DNA of 64,000 nt, taken from positions 248,001 to 312,000 of the forward strand of contig NZ_JAMBOH010000003.1 in assembly GCF_023715505.1 (NCBI RefSeq). The letters are read 5' to 3'. Positions within the stretch are counted from its first letter, which is position 1. The number at the start of each line of letters is the position of its first letter. Position numbers and translations under genes: made by a program. The DNA is from Neobacillus cucumis. GTDB taxonomy: Bacteria > Bacillota > Bacilli > Bacillales_B > DSM-18226. The notes under the pieces are model-generated. The model was not told the DNA's origin. It saw only the letters and a list, made by a program, of their open reading frames with translations, and ran no database searches. Below are positions 7,890-17,390 of this stretch, piece by piece.

Positions 7890-9641
7890 TTAATGTTTTG
7901 TTGTGTAATCGCGCTTCCTTGGCTTAATTAACGAAACGTCGATCTCTTCGTAATGGAAAGCTGGAGCAGTTTTAGCATCAACGAATTTAGCCATTGTCGT
8001 TTTCATAAATTCCTCATCATTCCGCTCAGGGAAATCAGGCTTATAATGAGCACCGCGGCTCTCATTTCGATTATAAGCACCGATGGTAATAACACGGGCC
8101 AATTGCAGCATGTTCTGTAATTGTCTTGTGAAAGCTGCCCCTTGGTTGCTCCATTTCGATGTATCATTGATATTGATGTTTTGATAACGCTCCAATAGTT
8201 CTTGAATCTTTTCATCGGTTTTTAATAGCTTGTCATTATAACGGACAACCGTTACGTTATCAGTCATCCATTCGCCAAGCTCTTTATGAAGTACATAAGC
8301 ATTTTCCGTACCATCTAAAGACATAACATTATTCCATTTTTCTTCCTGTTCTTTCACATGACGATCAAATACAGTAGAAGAAATGGCATCTGAACTCTTT
8401 TCAAGTCCTTCAATATATTTAACAACATTAGGTCCTGCCACCATTCCGCCGTAAACAGCTGATAACAAGGAGTTTGCACCAAGACGGTTTGCACCGTGCT
8501 GTGAATAGTCACACTCACCAGCAGCAAATAAACCTTTAATGCTTGTCATCTGATCATAATCCACCCATAGTCCACCCATTGAGTAGTGAACCGCAGGGAA
8601 AATCTTCATTGGTACTTTACGTGGGTTATCACCCATAAATTTTTCATAAATCTCGATAATCCCACCAAGTTTTACGTCTAATTCATGCGGATCCTTGTGA
8701 GATAGATCAAGGAATACCATGTTTTCACCATTAATTCCAAGTTTTTGACGTACACATACATCAAAAATTTCACGTGTTGCAATATCACGTGGTACAAGGT
8801 TTCCGTAGGCAGGATATTTTTCCTCCAAGAAGTACCAAGGTTTTCCATCTTTATATGTCCAAATACGACCGCCTTCACCACGTGCAGATTCGCTCATTAA
8901 ACGAAGCTTATCATCACCAGGAATAGCAGTTGGATGGATTTGAATCATTTCACCATTTGCATAGTAGGCGCCTTGCTGATAAACGATCGATGCAGCTGAT
9001 CCTGTGTTAATTACGGAGTTAGTTGATTTTCCAAAAATAATCCCAGGGCCTCCGGTTGCCATTATGACAGCATCAGCAGCAAATGATTTGATTTCCATTG
9101 TTTTTAAGTTTTGGCAGACAACCCCGCGGCACACTTCCTCATCATCGAGAACCGCACCAAGGAATTCCCAGCCTTCATATTTAGTAACCAAGCCATCCAC
9201 TTCATGGCGGCGAACCTGCTCATCAAGTGCATAAAGAAGCTGCTGCCCAGTTGTTGCTCCGGCAAATGCTGTCCGGTGATGCTGTGTTCCACCAAAGCGA
9301 CGAAAATCTAGTAAACCTTCAGGCGTACGGTTAAACATAACACCCATCCGGTCAAAGAGATTAATAATTCCAGGTGCTGCATCACACATCGCTTTAACTG
9401 GCGGCTGATTCGCTAAGAAATCTCCGCCATAAATAGTATCGTCAAAGTGAATCCACGGTGAATCTCCTTCACCTTTTGTATTTACTGCTCCATTAATACC
9501 ACCTTGGGCACAAACAGAGTGAGAACGTTTAACCGGTACTAGCGAAAAAAGCTCTACCGGTGTTCCTGATTCTGCCACTTTGATAGTAGCCATTAAGCCT
9601 GCAAGGCCGCCGCCGACTACAATCACTTTACCTTTACCCAT
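7890..9641 (-). CDS. sdhA: Succinate dehydrogenase flavoprotein subunit
   Basis: Catalytic subunit oxidising succinate to fumarate with covalently bound FAD; 583 residues, as in B. subtilis. The dinucleotide fold is VVGGGLAGLMATIKVAESG near the start. HSVCAQGGIN contains the histidine expected to bind FAD covalently, HPTAIPGDDKLRLMSESARGEGG carries active-site residues, and HGANRLGANSLLSAVYGG is the C-terminal flavin motif. It lies between sdhC and sdhB in one operon. Confidence 0.97.
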   Translation of the reverse strand: MGKGKVIVVGGGLAGLMATIKVAESGTPVELFSLVPVKRSHSVCAQGGINGAVNTKGEGDSPWIHFDDTIYGGDFLANQPPVKAMCDAAPGIINLFDRMGVMFNRTPEGLLDFRRFGGTQHHRTAFAGATTGQQLLYALDEQVRRHEVDGLVTKYEGWEFLGAVLDDEEVCRGVVCQNLKTMEIKSFAADAVIMATGGPGIIFGKSTNSVINTGSAASIVYQQGAYYANGEMIQIHPTAIPGDDKLRLMSESARGEGGRIWTYKDGKPWYFLEEKYPAYGNLVPRDIATREIFDVCVRQKLGINGENMVFLDLSHKDPHELDVKLGGIIEIYEKFMGDNPRKVPMKIFPAVHYSMGGLWVDYDQMTSIKGLFAAGECDYSQHGANRLGANSLLSAVYGGMVAGPNVVKYIEGLEKSSDAISSTVFDRHVKEQEEKWNNVMSLDGTENAYVLHKELGEWMTDNVTVVRYNDKLLKTDEKIQELLERYQNININDTSKWSNQGAAFTRQLQNMLQLARVITIGAYNRNESRGAHYKPDFPERNDEEFMKTTMAKFVDAKTAPAFHYEEIDVSLIKPRKRDYTTKH

Positions 9642-9693
9642 TCGTGACTCACTCCCTTAATCCAAAATACAATTTTTTACGACTTATAATCTA

Positions 9694-10305
9694 TTAAGAT
9701 ACGAATGCTATTAATGTTTGAATACTAATTAATGAAAGAATGACAAACACACCGATCGTCACGTAAGTAGTAATCCGTTGTGAACGTGGTGATACCGTAA
9801 TACCCCAGCTAACTAAGAATGACCATAAACCATTGGCAAAGTGAAAAATTGCTGAAAGAATTCCTACTAAATAGAAACCAAACATAAATGGTGATGATAG
9901 AATATCATGCATCATGTCATAGTTGACTTCAGTCCCCAATGCAGCCGCCACACGTGTTTGCCATACATGCCACGCAATAAAGATCAATGTAATGACGCCT
10001 GTGATACGCTGAAGTAAGTACATCCAGTTTCTGAAAGTACCAAATCTATTAACATTACTATTTGCTGTAAAAGCAATATAAAGTCCATAGATGGCATGGT
10101 ATAACAAAGGTAAATAAATAATTACTGTTTCGAGGACAATCTTGAAAGGAAGACTTCCCATAAAGTTTGAAGCCTTATTAAAAGATTCAGGTCCCCCTGT
10201 TACAAAATGGTTGACGATTAAGTGCTGCGTCAGGAATACTCCGATCGGAATAACTCCAAGTAATGAGTGCAATCTGCGATTAACAAACTCACGATTACCC
10301 GCCAT
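9694..10305 (-). CDS. sdhC: Succinate dehydrogenase cytochrome b558 subunit
   Basis: A 203-residue integral membrane di-heme anchor that passes electrons to menaquinone. Five hydrophobic helices are visible. Histidines suited to heme binding lie in FLTQHLIVNHF, LLYHAIYGLY, IAWHVWQTR and IFHFANGLW. First gene of the operon, with a sigma-A promoter and a striking inverted repeat in its leader. ATG start at 10305 behind AAGGGGGG. Confidence 0.95.
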   Translation of the reverse strand: MAGNREFVNRRLHSLLGVIPIGVFLTQHLIVNHFVTGGPESFNKASNFMGSLPFKIVLETVIIYLPLLYHAIYGLYIAFTANSNVNRFGTFRNWMYLLQRITGVITLIFIAWHVWQTRVAAALGTEVNYDMMHDILSSPFMFGFYLVGILSAIFHFANGLWSFLVSWGITVSPRSQRITTYVTIGVFVILSLISIQTLIAFVS

Positions 10306-10380
10306 TATTTTTACCCCCCTTTTAGTTTTAAAAAATGTTTTTTTACTGTAACCTTTTTTATATTTCCTTACAAATCCTTA

Positions 10381-10400
10381 ATTGTCACCACTGTGACAAT
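10381..10400. promoter_or_regulatory. Perfect inverted repeat in the sdhC leader
   Basis: ATTGTCACCACTGTGACAAT has 8-bp perfect arms around CACT. It starts about 15 bases downstream of the predicted sdhC -10, so it would lie just after the transcript start. It could be an operator or a small RNA hairpin. It is not the Rex consensus (TTGTGAA-N4-TTCACAA), and I do not recognise the binding protein. Confidence 0.6.
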
Positions 10401-10414
10401 TATGTGACATGTTC

Positions 10415-10443
10415 ATTTTACTCCCATCATTTAAGAGCGTCAA
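10415..10443 (-). promoter_or_regulatory. sdhCAB sigma-A promoter
   Basis: On the minus strand TTGACG (10443-10438) and TAAAAT (10420-10415) are separated by 17 bases. The predicted leader is about 100 bases. The rest of the 426-base gap between sdhC and yslB is AT-rich and holds no other feature I can support. Confidence 0.7.
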
Positions 10444-10731
10444 GAAAACGGATACAGATTCTTTAGCAAAAATAGAAAATTTTTAAAATATATTGATATT
10501 ATAATAGACCTCTATAACAGCTGAGTTTTATGCGTTTTGTTATGTAATACAACAATATCCTTCAATCAATTTCCAACATCTAACTGTTAGAAATTATATG
10601 TATTCGGAAATAATAATTATGATGAAAAATAGGATTAAATATTGCAGGATAATTTGTTTATTACAAATAAAACGGTACTGAAATCCGCCTCAAATTGTAT
10701 ATAATAGAATGATAGAAAGAGGGGAAGCATA

Positions 10732-11211
10732 TTGAAAGAAAGTACTGTTGTCGATGTGTGTTTGAACACAGCTGAAAATATAGCTGAACAGACATCTGAA
10801 CCACGCACCATATCGATATTCGGATATGAATTAATTAGGGAAATCCTTCTGCCCGAGATTCTTGGCAAGGATACACCAGAAATATTATATTGGGCAGGCA
10901 AACGGCTGGCGCGGAAATACCCATTAGCTAATTTTGATGAGGTTGTTACCTTTTTCCACAATGCCTCATGGGGCCAGCTGGAAATAAAAAAAGAAACAAA
11001 AAACGAGATTGAGATTGAACTGTTGAGCCCATTACTTGTTTCAAGGGTAAAATCAAAGGCCGAGCATTTCTTCCAGCTTGAAGCAGGCTTTCTCGCCCAG
11101 CAAATGGAGCTTCAAAAGGAAGCCATCGCTGAAGCCTTCGAACATCCCGTCAAAAAAGGAAACAAAGTACAATTCACCGTCAAATGGGACATTAAAGACT
11201 ACATCGAGTAA
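10732..11211 (+). CDS. yslB: YslB family protein (DUF2507)
   Basis: A 159-residue cytoplasmic protein of unknown biochemical role, conserved in Bacillaceae between sdhC and lysC, exactly its place here. It has no membrane segment or recognised catalytic motif. FGYELIREILLPEILGKDTPEILYWAGKRLARKYP is the family's well-conserved N-terminal part, and the fold is probably a V4R-like domain. The start is TTG at 10732, eight bases after AGAGGGG. Divergent from sdhC and convergent with lysC. Confidence 0.88.
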   Translation: MKESTVVDVCLNTAENIAEQTSEPRTISIFGYELIREILLPEILGKDTPEILYWAGKRLARKYPLANFDEVVTFFHNASWGQLEIKKETKNEIEIELLSPLLVSRVKSKAEHFFQLEAGFLAQQMELQKEAIAEAFEHPVKKGNKVQFTVKWDIKDYIE

Positions 11212-11244
11212 CCCAGAACCCTATCAAATTATTCTATAACGGTG

Positions 11245-11290
11245 ATAAAAATGGTGTCAGCTTACCTTTCGGTGCCTGACACCATTTTTA
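11245..11290. terminator. Bidirectional terminator between yslB and lysC
   Basis: AAAATGGTGTCAG pairs with CTGACACCATTTTT around a loop of about 14 bases. The genes converge, and T runs are present on both strands. The right arm and loop contain the 13-mer GGTGCCTGACACC, which also occurs inside pheT at 29626. Confidence 0.8.
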
Positions 11291-11332
11291 TTATTTTTAT
11301 TACTTTTATTATTTTTACTATATTATACGATC

Positions 11333-12553
11333 TTATTGTTGTTGGCCTAGTTCGAATGCTGCATGCAGGGCTTCAACTGCTTTTAGCATATTTTTTTCTT
11401 CCACTACGGCTGATACTTTGATTTCGGAGGTGCTGACCATTTTAATTTGGACATCGTTTTCAGCGAGAACCTTAAACATCTTGGCTGCGACACCTGGATT
11501 GGAAATCATTCCTGAGCCGACAATCGAAACCTTAGCTAATTTATTTTCTGCATCGAGCTGTTCATAGCCAAGTTCTGTTTTATTCTCTTCAAGTACCTTC
11601 ACTGTTTCTAATAGATCATTCGTATGGATTGAGAATGACAGATTAGCACTTCCAGCTTCGGTTGTACTTTGAATAATAATATCTACATTAAGATGATTCT
11701 GGGCTAAAGTGGTGAAAATTGTTGATAGACTTGTAAGCGAGTTTGTCAAACCTAATACGGTAACTCTTGTAATTTCGTCCTCAAATGCCACACCGCGTAC
11801 CACTAGATTTTGTTCCATTGTTGCTTCCTCCTCAATAACTGTTCCTTCTTCTTTTTCCATGCTAGATCTGACAACAAGCTGTACTTTATAGTTTTTCGCA
11901 AACTCAACTGCTCTTGGATGGAGCACACCTGCGCCTAAATTGGCTAACTCAAGCATTTCATCATAAGAAACGGATAATAGTTTCCTAGCATCTTTTACAT
12001 ATCTTGGGTCTGTCGTAAACACGCCTGTTACATCCGTATAAATATCACATTTATCAGCGTTTAGTGCTGCTGCTAAAGCAACTGCGGTTGTATCTGAACC
12101 GCCGCGGCCTAATGTCGTAATTTCGCCATCCTCGGTAACACCTTGGAAACCCGCGACGATGACAACCTTTCCAGTAGAAACTTGAGCTTGAATTGCCTCA
12201 GGATTGATTTTCGCAATCCGGGCATTACCATGAACAGGTTCAGTAACGATTCCTGCCTGCCAGCCTGTGAAGGAAACTGCCTCAAGCCCTCGTTGTTGTA
12301 AAGCCATGGAAAGTAATGCAATGGTAACCTGCTCGCCTGTAGACAAGAGCATATCCATTTCTCGTTTGCTAGGCTCCTTCGTTATATCCTTGGCCAGGCT
12401 TACAAGCTGGTCGGTTGACTTTCCCATCGCAGAAACAACAACAACGACATCATTGCCCTTCTCTTTCTCCTCACTTACACATGCCGCAACATTTAAAATT
12501 CTTTCAACACTTCCAACAGAAGTACCGCCAAATTTTTGAACAACTAAACCCAT
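11333..12553 (-). CDS. lysC: Aspartokinase II, lysine-sensitive
   Basis: Phosphorylates aspartate, the first step toward diaminopimelate, lysine, threonine and methionine. The 406-residue alpha form begins GLVVQKFGGTSVGSVE (nucleotide/Asp binding). It contains the catalytic TTLGRGGSDTTAVALAAAL and two ACT domains after about residue 260. In B. subtilis the same gene carries an internal start for the beta subunit; an equivalent start is likely near residue 245 (MEQNLVVRGVAFEDEITRV). ATG at 12553 is chosen over 12574 because AGGGG lies 7 bases upstream. It is controlled by the L-box leader directly upstream. Confidence 0.96.
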   Translation of the reverse strand: MGLVVQKFGGTSVGSVERILNVAACVSEEKEKGNDVVVVVSAMGKSTDQLVSLAKDITKEPSKREMDMLLSTGEQVTIALLSMALQQRGLEAVSFTGWQAGIVTEPVHGNARIAKINPEAIQAQVSTGKVVIVAGFQGVTEDGEITTLGRGGSDTTAVALAAALNADKCDIYTDVTGVFTTDPRYVKDARKLLSVSYDEMLELANLGAGVLHPRAVEFAKNYKVQLVVRSSMEKEEGTVIEEEATMEQNLVVRGVAFEDEITRVTVLGLTNSLTSLSTIFTTLAQNHLNVDIIIQSTTEAGSANLSFSIHTNDLLETVKVLEENKTELGYEQLDAENKLAKVSIVGSGMISNPGVAAKMFKVLAENDVQIKMVSTSEIKVSAVVEEKNMLKAVEALHAAFELGQQQ

Positions 12554-12600
12554 CCTTTTTCCCCTACTTTCCATTTTGCTGTAACTAGTATGCTAGTAAA

Positions 12601-12845
12601 ATAAAAAAAAGCAATGAGAAGGGCATCTCATTGCTTTTTGAACACGAAGAAATAAATTCCTGTACAAACAACGTAAGATAGCTCTCCAAGACACCGTCTT
12701 GACAATTCTGGATTTCTTCAATACAGAACCAGCAAAAAAAGGATATGAGTCCTTCTTCACTTCGGCGAACCTTCCCTTTCATGATTCTTCATTGAAGCTC
12801 ATCCTTCTCAGAATCATTACTATTGAATTTCGCACCTCTACCTTC
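12601..12845 (-). promoter_or_regulatory. Lysine riboswitch (L-box) with terminator, upstream of lysC
   Basis: Reading the minus strand from about 12842: GAGGTGCG, then AAGGGAAGGTTCGCCGAAG, then CTGGTTCTG and TTGGAGAGCTATCTTACG, the ordered conserved blocks of the lysine aptamer. The expression platform is a perfect GCAATGAGA/TCTCATTGC hairpin followed by eight T residues (12634-12601), a transcription terminator. Lysine binding is expected to favour termination. A 65-codon ORF over this stretch is not a gene. Confidence 0.93.
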
Positions 12846-12882
12846 ACTTTAGTACGATAAAGTGACTGATTAAATTTTTACC

Positions 12883-12911
12883 ATTATAGCATGTTCATTA
12901 TTTTATGACAA
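12883..12911 (-). promoter_or_regulatory. lysC sigma-A promoter
   Basis: On the minus strand TTGTCA (12911-12906), 17 bases, then TATAAT (12888-12883) with a TGC extended -10. It starts right at the 3' end of uvrC and reads into the L-box. Confidence 0.85.
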
Positions 12912-12914
12912 TAA

Positions 12915-14687
12915 TTATGAACGAAGTTTTTCGATTAATTCTTCTGCCACATTTGTAGGAATACCAAGTGCAGTAAATTCCTCCAGCGTAGCTTCCTTCA
13001 TTTTTTTCACTGAACCAAACTGCTTTAATAATAATTTTTTGCGCTTTTCACCAATTCCCGGGATATCGTCGAGTAATGATTGAAACGCACTTTTCCCGCG
13101 GATTTGCCGGTGGAAAGTAATTGCGAAACGGTGGACTTCATCCTGAATTCGCTGCAGTAAATAAAATTCTTGGCTATTCCGTGCTAATGGGACAATTTGG
13201 AGCGGATTTCCATAGAGAAGCTGTGAAGTGCGGTGCTTCTCATCCTTCACAAGACCTGAAAGCGGAATATCTAAACCAAGTTCATTTTCTAGAACATCCC
13301 GTACAGCCTCAACATGTCCTTTACCGCCATCAATAATAATTAAGTCCGGCAGCGGAAGATTATCTTTTAGGGCTCTCGAATATCGTCTCCTAGTGACTTC
13401 CCGCATGGATTCATAATCATCCGGACCTTTTACCGATTTTATTTTATATTTTCGATATTCGCGTTTGTTCGCTTTTCCATCTGTAAAAACAACCATCGCT
13501 GATACAGGGTCCGTCCCTTGGATATTGGAGTTATCAAATGACTCAATTCGGTGCGGGGTATAAATCCCGAGGAGCTCTCCCAAATTTTCAACGGCCTTAA
13601 TTGTTCTTTCCTCATCTTTTTCAATGAGTGAAAATTTTTCCATTAAGGCGATATTAGCATTTTTAATGGCCATTTTAACCAGGTCCTTTTTGGCCCCTCT
13701 TTGTGGCTGCAGGACTTTTACTTCCAGCAACTGCTCTGCCAAATGTAGATCGACCTCATCTTGGATAAGGATCTCCTTTGGCTTAAAATGATTTGCCTTC
13801 GTATAGAATTGACCAAGGAATGTTAAGATTTCTTCCTCAGGTTCATTATAGATTGGGAACATCGAGACGTCCCGCTCAATCAACTTACCTTGGCGGACAA
13901 AAAAGACTTGAACACACATCCAGCCCTTGTCGACTGCATAGCCAAACACATCACGGTCTGTAAAATCGGTCATCGTGATTTTTTGCTTTTCCATAATAGT
14001 CTCAATGTGGACAATTTTATCTCGGAACTCCTTAGCTCGTTCAAAATCAAGTTCTTCAGCCGCCGCGGTCATTCTTTCCGTTAGCTCATTTTTAATTTCT
14101 TTATAGCCGCCATTTAAAAAACGGGTAATCTCATCCGTCATTTGTTTATATTGGTCTTCATTTACTTCATTTACACAAGGCGCCAGGCACTGTCCTAAAT
14201 GGTAGTACAAGCATACCCTGTCAGGAAGGGTAGAGCACTTACGCAGCGGATAAATTCGGTCGAGCAGCTTTTTTGTTTCGTTTGCCGCCCCGACATTTGG
14301 ATAGGGCCCAAAGTATTTCCCCTTATCCTTTTTTACTTTTCTCGTAATAATTAATTTCGGATGTCTTTCCGCTGTTAATTTAATAAACGGATAGGTTTTG
14401 TCATCCTTTAGCATGATGTTATATTTTGGGTCGTATTTCTTGATCAGGTTTAATTCAAGAAGAAGCGCTTCTATATTTGAAGAGGTAACAATATACTCAA
14501 AGTCCTCGATTTCATTGACTAGTCTTAATGTCTTCCCATCATGAGAACCGTTAAAATAAGAGCGAACACGGTTCTTTAACACTTTCGCTTTCCCCACATA
14601 TATTATCGTTCCCTGACGGTCTTTCATTAAGTAGCAGCCAGGCTGATCAGGCAGCAGGGTCAATTTTTGCTTAATAATTTCATTCAT
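12915..14687 (-). CDS. uvrC: Excinuclease ABC subunit C
   Basis: Makes both incisions in UvrABC nucleotide excision repair. The 590-residue protein has an N-terminal GIY-YIG nuclease ([20 protein letters not shown]), a central UVR motif ([17 protein letters not shown], UvrB contact), an RNase H-like 5' incision domain ([10 protein letters not shown]...[11 protein letters not shown]) and a C-terminal helix-hairpin-helix pair ([25 protein letters not shown]). ATG at 14687 is preferred over GTG at 14696 because GGAGGA then has normal spacing. It lies upstream of lysC as in B. subtilis. Confidence 0.96.
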   Translation of the reverse strand: MNEIIKQKLTLLPDQPGCYLMKDRQGTIIYVGKAKVLKNRVRSYFNGSHDGKTLRLVNEIEDFEYIVTSSNIEALLLELNLIKKYDPKYNIMLKDDKTYPFIKLTAERHPKLIITRKVKKDKGKYFGPYPNVGAANETKKLLDRIYPLRKCSTLPDRVCLYYHLGQCLAPCVNEVNEDQYKQMTDEITRFLNGGYKEIKNELTERMTAAAEELDFERAKEFRDKIVHIETIMEKQKITMTDFTDRDVFGYAVDKGWMCVQVFFVRQGKLIERDVSMFPIYNEPEEEILTFLGQFYTKANHFKPKEILIQDEVDLHLAEQLLEVKVLQPQRGAKKDLVKMAIKNANIALMEKFSLIEKDEERTIKAVENLGELLGIYTPHRIESFDNSNIQGTDPVSAMVVFTDGKANKREYRKYKIKSVKGPDDYESMREVTRRRYSRALKDNLPLPDLIIIDGGKGHVEAVRDVLENELGLDIPLSGLVKDEKHRTSQLLYGNPLQIVPLARNSQEFYLLQRIQDEVHRFAITFHRQIRGKSAFQSLLDDIPGIGEKRKKLLLKQFGSVKKMKEATLEEFTALGIPTNVAEELIEKLRS

Positions 14688-14779
14688 TCCTGCCACTCCT
14701 CCGTCTTCTATATCATATCTTATAAATTCTAATGCAAAGTTAGAATAAAGGGAAGTAGGAGACTATTGTAAAAAAAAAG

Positions 14780-14896
14780 CGGAAGCGCCTTTTTCAGGGG
14801 CGACAGGGATAAGACGAGCCGGCGAGCGGCTGTTCTTTAGCCTACTTGACGGATTGACTTATGACCCCGAGCCCCTAGGCGCTGTCGCTGGACAAT
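14780..14896. repeat. Dispersed modular repeat, copy 2 (one module)
   Basis: Starts GCGGAAGCGCC and ends GGCGCTGTCGCTGGACAA. In between are AAGACGAGCCGGCGA, TGACGGATTGACTTATGACC and GAGCCCCTA, the single middle module also found at 23820-23935 and 47040-47155. It occupies most of the gap between trxA and uvrC. Confidence 0.8.
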
Positions 14897-14918
14897 TCTC
14901 AAAGTTATATGTCATTTT

Positions 14919-14959
14919 TTAAAAGAAAAGAACCTCAGGCCTAAGAGCTTGAGGTTCTT
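14919..14959 (-). terminator. trxA terminator
   Basis: AAGAACCTCA and TGAGGTTCTT form a perfect 10-bp stem with a 12-base loop. On the minus strand it is followed by TTCTTTTAAAA, just after the trxA stop. Confidence 0.85.
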
Positions 14960-14970
14960 ACTTGTTTAAC

Positions 14971-15285
14971 TTATACGTGCTTTTCTAATACACTTGCTAA
15001 AGCATCTTTAGGTTGGAAGCCGACTACTTTATCAACCACTTCACCGTTTTTTAATACCAACAATGTTGGAATGCTCATAACACCAAAGTTAGCAGCAGTT
15101 TGTGGGTTTTCATCTACATCAAGCTTAGTGATTTTTACTTTTCCGCCCATTTCTGCGTCAAGTTCTTCAAGAACTGGTGCAATCATTTTACAAGGTCCGC
15201 ACCATGGTGCCCAAAAATCTACGAGCACAAGACCTGAACCTGTTTCAGCAGAAAAATTTTGATCTGTTACGTGTGAAATAGCCAT
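14971..15285 (-). CDS. trxA: Thioredoxin
   Basis: The 104-residue general cytoplasmic disulfide reductase, recycled by thioredoxin reductase. The active site is WAPWCGPCK (Cys29, Cys32), with the cis-proline region [15 protein letters not shown] start behind AAGGAGGTC. Transcribed alone between etfA and uvrC with terminators on both sides, the usual Bacillus context. Confidence 0.98.
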   Translation of the reverse strand: MAISHVTDQNFSAETGSGLVLVDFWAPWCGPCKMIAPVLEELDAEMGGKVKITKLDVDENPQTAANFGVMSIPTLLVLKNGEVVDKVVGFQPKDALASVLEKHV

Positions 15286-15411
15286 TTATATTGACCTCCT
15301 TAAAATACTGGAATACTACGGAAAGTATATCATTTGTTTGTCATATCACGCTAATAATATGTCTCGCAAATAATTTTCCCTTTTTTACTGTAAGTATTCT
15401 ATTCATAACCA

Positions 15412-15446
15412 TGTAAAAAAGCGAGCCATACACCGCCCGCTTTTTA
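15412..15446 (-). terminator. etfA terminator
   Basis: The minus strand reads AAAAAGCGGGC...GCTCGCTTTTTT, a GC-rich stem with flanking A and T runs. It ends the lcfA-fadR-fadB-etfB-etfA transcript. Confidence 0.8.
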
Positions 15447-15492
15447 GTATTGACCTGTATTTCCGTTAGTAAACTAGCCAAGCTTTAGTTTA

Positions 15493-16470
15493 TTAAGAAT
15501 GAACTTTTAGTTTTTTAAATTCTTCTGTTAACAGTGGCACGACTTCGAATAAATCACCAACAATACCGTAATCAGCTACTTTAAAAATGTTAGCTTCTGG
15601 GTCTTTGTTAATCGCTACAATGACCTTGGAATTGGACATTCCCGCTAAGTGCTGAATCGCACCTGAAATACCGCAGGCAATATATAAATCTGGTGTAACT
15701 ACCTTACCGGTCTGGCCTATTTGCAAGGAGTAATCACAATAGTCAGCATCACAGGCGCCACGAGAAGCCCCAACCGCTCCTCCTAATACATTTGCTAATT
15801 CCTTTAATGGCGCAAATCCTTCCGCACTTTTTACACCGCGTCCGCCAGAGATTACGACCTTTGCTTCACTTAAATCTACACCCTCACTTGCTTTTCTTAC
15901 CACGTCTTTGATAATGGCTCGAAGGTCCTTGATATCAACAGACAGTGAAGTGACCTCACCTGTTTTACTTTCATCCTTTACGGATGGTGTGATATTATTC
16001 GGACGGACAGTCGCAAAAATCAACCCATCAGTCACAATTTTCTTTTCAAATGCTTTACCGGAGTAAATTGGTCTAGTAAACACAATATTTCCACCCGCCG
16101 CATCAACAGCCGTAGCGTCAGAAATAAGCCCGGAAGAAAGTTTACCGGCTATACGCGGCGCTAAATCCTTTCCTAAGGACGTATGCCCTAACACTAATCC
16201 TTCCGGTTTTTCTTGGTCAATCACTGCTAATAAGGCTTGGGCAAAACCGTCAGATGTATATTGCTTTAATTTCTCGTTCTCTACAACCACCACGCGGTCT
16301 GCTCCACCATGAATCAGCTCAGCACCTAAAGCGCTTACAGATTCGCCGACTAAAACTCCAACAACTTCTCCGCCCTCTGCGACTGTTTTCGCTGCAGCAA
16401 TTGCTTCGAAAGAAACATTACGTAATGATCCGTCACGAACTTCTCCTAGTACCAATACTTTTCTCGACAT
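15493..16470 (-). CDS. etfA: Electron transfer flavoprotein alpha subunit
   Basis: With EtfB it carries electrons from acyl-CoA dehydrogenases to the menaquinone pool. It is 325 residues. The C-terminal FAD-binding region is clear: VISGGRGVKSAEGF, VGASRGACDADYC, QIGQTGKVVTPDLYIACGISGAIQHLAGM and VAINKDPEANIFKVADYGIVGD. It lies 39 bases after etfB in the FadR-controlled beta-oxidation operon. Confidence 0.96.
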   Translation of the reverse strand: MSRKVLVLGEVRDGSLRNVSFEAIAAAKTVAEGGEVVGVLVGESVSALGAELIHGGADRVVVVENEKLKQYTSDGFAQALLAVIDQEKPEGLVLGHTSLGKDLAPRIAGKLSSGLISDATAVDAAGGNIVFTRPIYSGKAFEKKIVTDGLIFATVRPNNITPSVKDESKTGEVTSLSVDIKDLRAIIKDVVRKASEGVDLSEAKVVISGGRGVKSAEGFAPLKELANVLGGAVGASRGACDADYCDYSLQIGQTGKVVTPDLYIACGISGAIQHLAGMSNSKVIVAINKDPEANIFKVADYGIVGDLFEVVPLLTEEFKKLKVHS

Positions 16471-16509
16471 TCGATTACCCTCCTGAAAAACAATTTTTAT
16501 GTGAATGGA

Positions 16510-17283
16510 TTAGATTACTTTCGCTTCTGTATGAAGAAGATGAACCAGCTCTTTCACTTGGTCATTTAAATCGCCTGCTAAAACCTTGCCAGCTTCTTTT
16601 TTAGGCGGCAAGTAAATTTCAATTGTTTTGGTTTTGGCTTCGACATCGTCTTCCTCAAGATCGAGATCATCTAACTCTAATTCTTCAAGCGGCTTTTTCT
16701 TTGCCTTCATGATACCTGGAAGCGAAGGGTAGCGTGGCTCATTAAGGCCTTGCTGTGCTGTAACCAAAAGCGGCAGGCTCGTTTCAATCACCTCTGCATC
16801 TCCCTCAACATCACGAGTTACCGTTATCTTTGTTCCATTGATTTCTAACTTTGTAATGGTTGTAACGTAAGGAATGTTAAGAAGTTCGGCCACACGCGGA
16901 CCCACTTGGCCTGAACCGCCATCAATCGCGACATTGCCGCCTAATATTAAATCGGCTTTTTTATCCTTTAAGTATTCTGCTAGAATTTTCGCAGTGGTAA
17001 ATTGGTCCCCATTTTCTACATCATCTTCGATATTAATTAAAACGGCCTTGTCTGCACCCATCGCAAGAGCAGTGCGTAATTGCTTTTCAGCTTCCTCATT
17101 CCCAACTGAAATAACGGTCACTTCACCGCCATGGGCATCGCGGACTTGAATCGCTTCTTCAATGGCATATTCATCATATGGATTGATAATGAATTCTGCA
17201 CCATCCTCGTTAATCTTGCCGCCGGAAATGGTAATCTTTTCTTCCGTATCAAAGGTTCTTTTCATTAATACATAAATGTTCAT
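16510..17283 (-). CDS. etfB: Electron transfer flavoprotein beta subunit
   Basis: Partner of EtfA; binds AMP structurally and docks with acyl-CoA dehydrogenases. It is 257 residues from ATG 17283, which has GGAGGGAAACC in front; an upstream in-frame start at 17307 has no such site. Signatures are NIYVLMKRTFDTEEKI, MGADKAVLI, GGNVAIDGGSGQVGPRVAELL and EPRYPSLPGIMKAKKKPLE (recognition loop). Between fadB and etfA. Confidence 0.96.
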   Translation of the reverse strand: MNIYVLMKRTFDTEEKITISGGKINEDGAEFIINPYDEYAIEEAIQVRDAHGGEVTVISVGNEEAEKQLRTALAMGADKAVLINIEDDVENGDQFTTAKILAEYLKDKKADLILGGNVAIDGGSGQVGPRVAELLNIPYVTTITKLEINGTKITVTRDVEGDAEVIETSLPLLVTAQQGLNEPRYPSLPGIMKAKKKPLEELELDDLDLEEDDVEAKTKTIEIYLPPKKEAGKVLAGDLNDQVKELVHLLHTEAKVI

Positions 17284-17390
17284 GGTTTCCCTCCTAGTAA
17301 ATTTCAAACATTAATTTAGTTCGAAAGATTGAGAAAATTCGCCGCAAAAAAATTTATTGGAACTTCTGGACAGATGCCTGCCGTAAGAAG

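Noticed and set aside
10635..10961. A 108-codon minus-strand ORF opposite yslB
   Set aside because: It overlaps the well-supported yslB gene in antisense, has no ribosome binding site and no recognisable domain.
12585..12782. A 65-codon ORF upstream of lysC
   Set aside because: It lies across the lysine riboswitch and its terminator; the nucleotide pattern is explained by the RNA structure.
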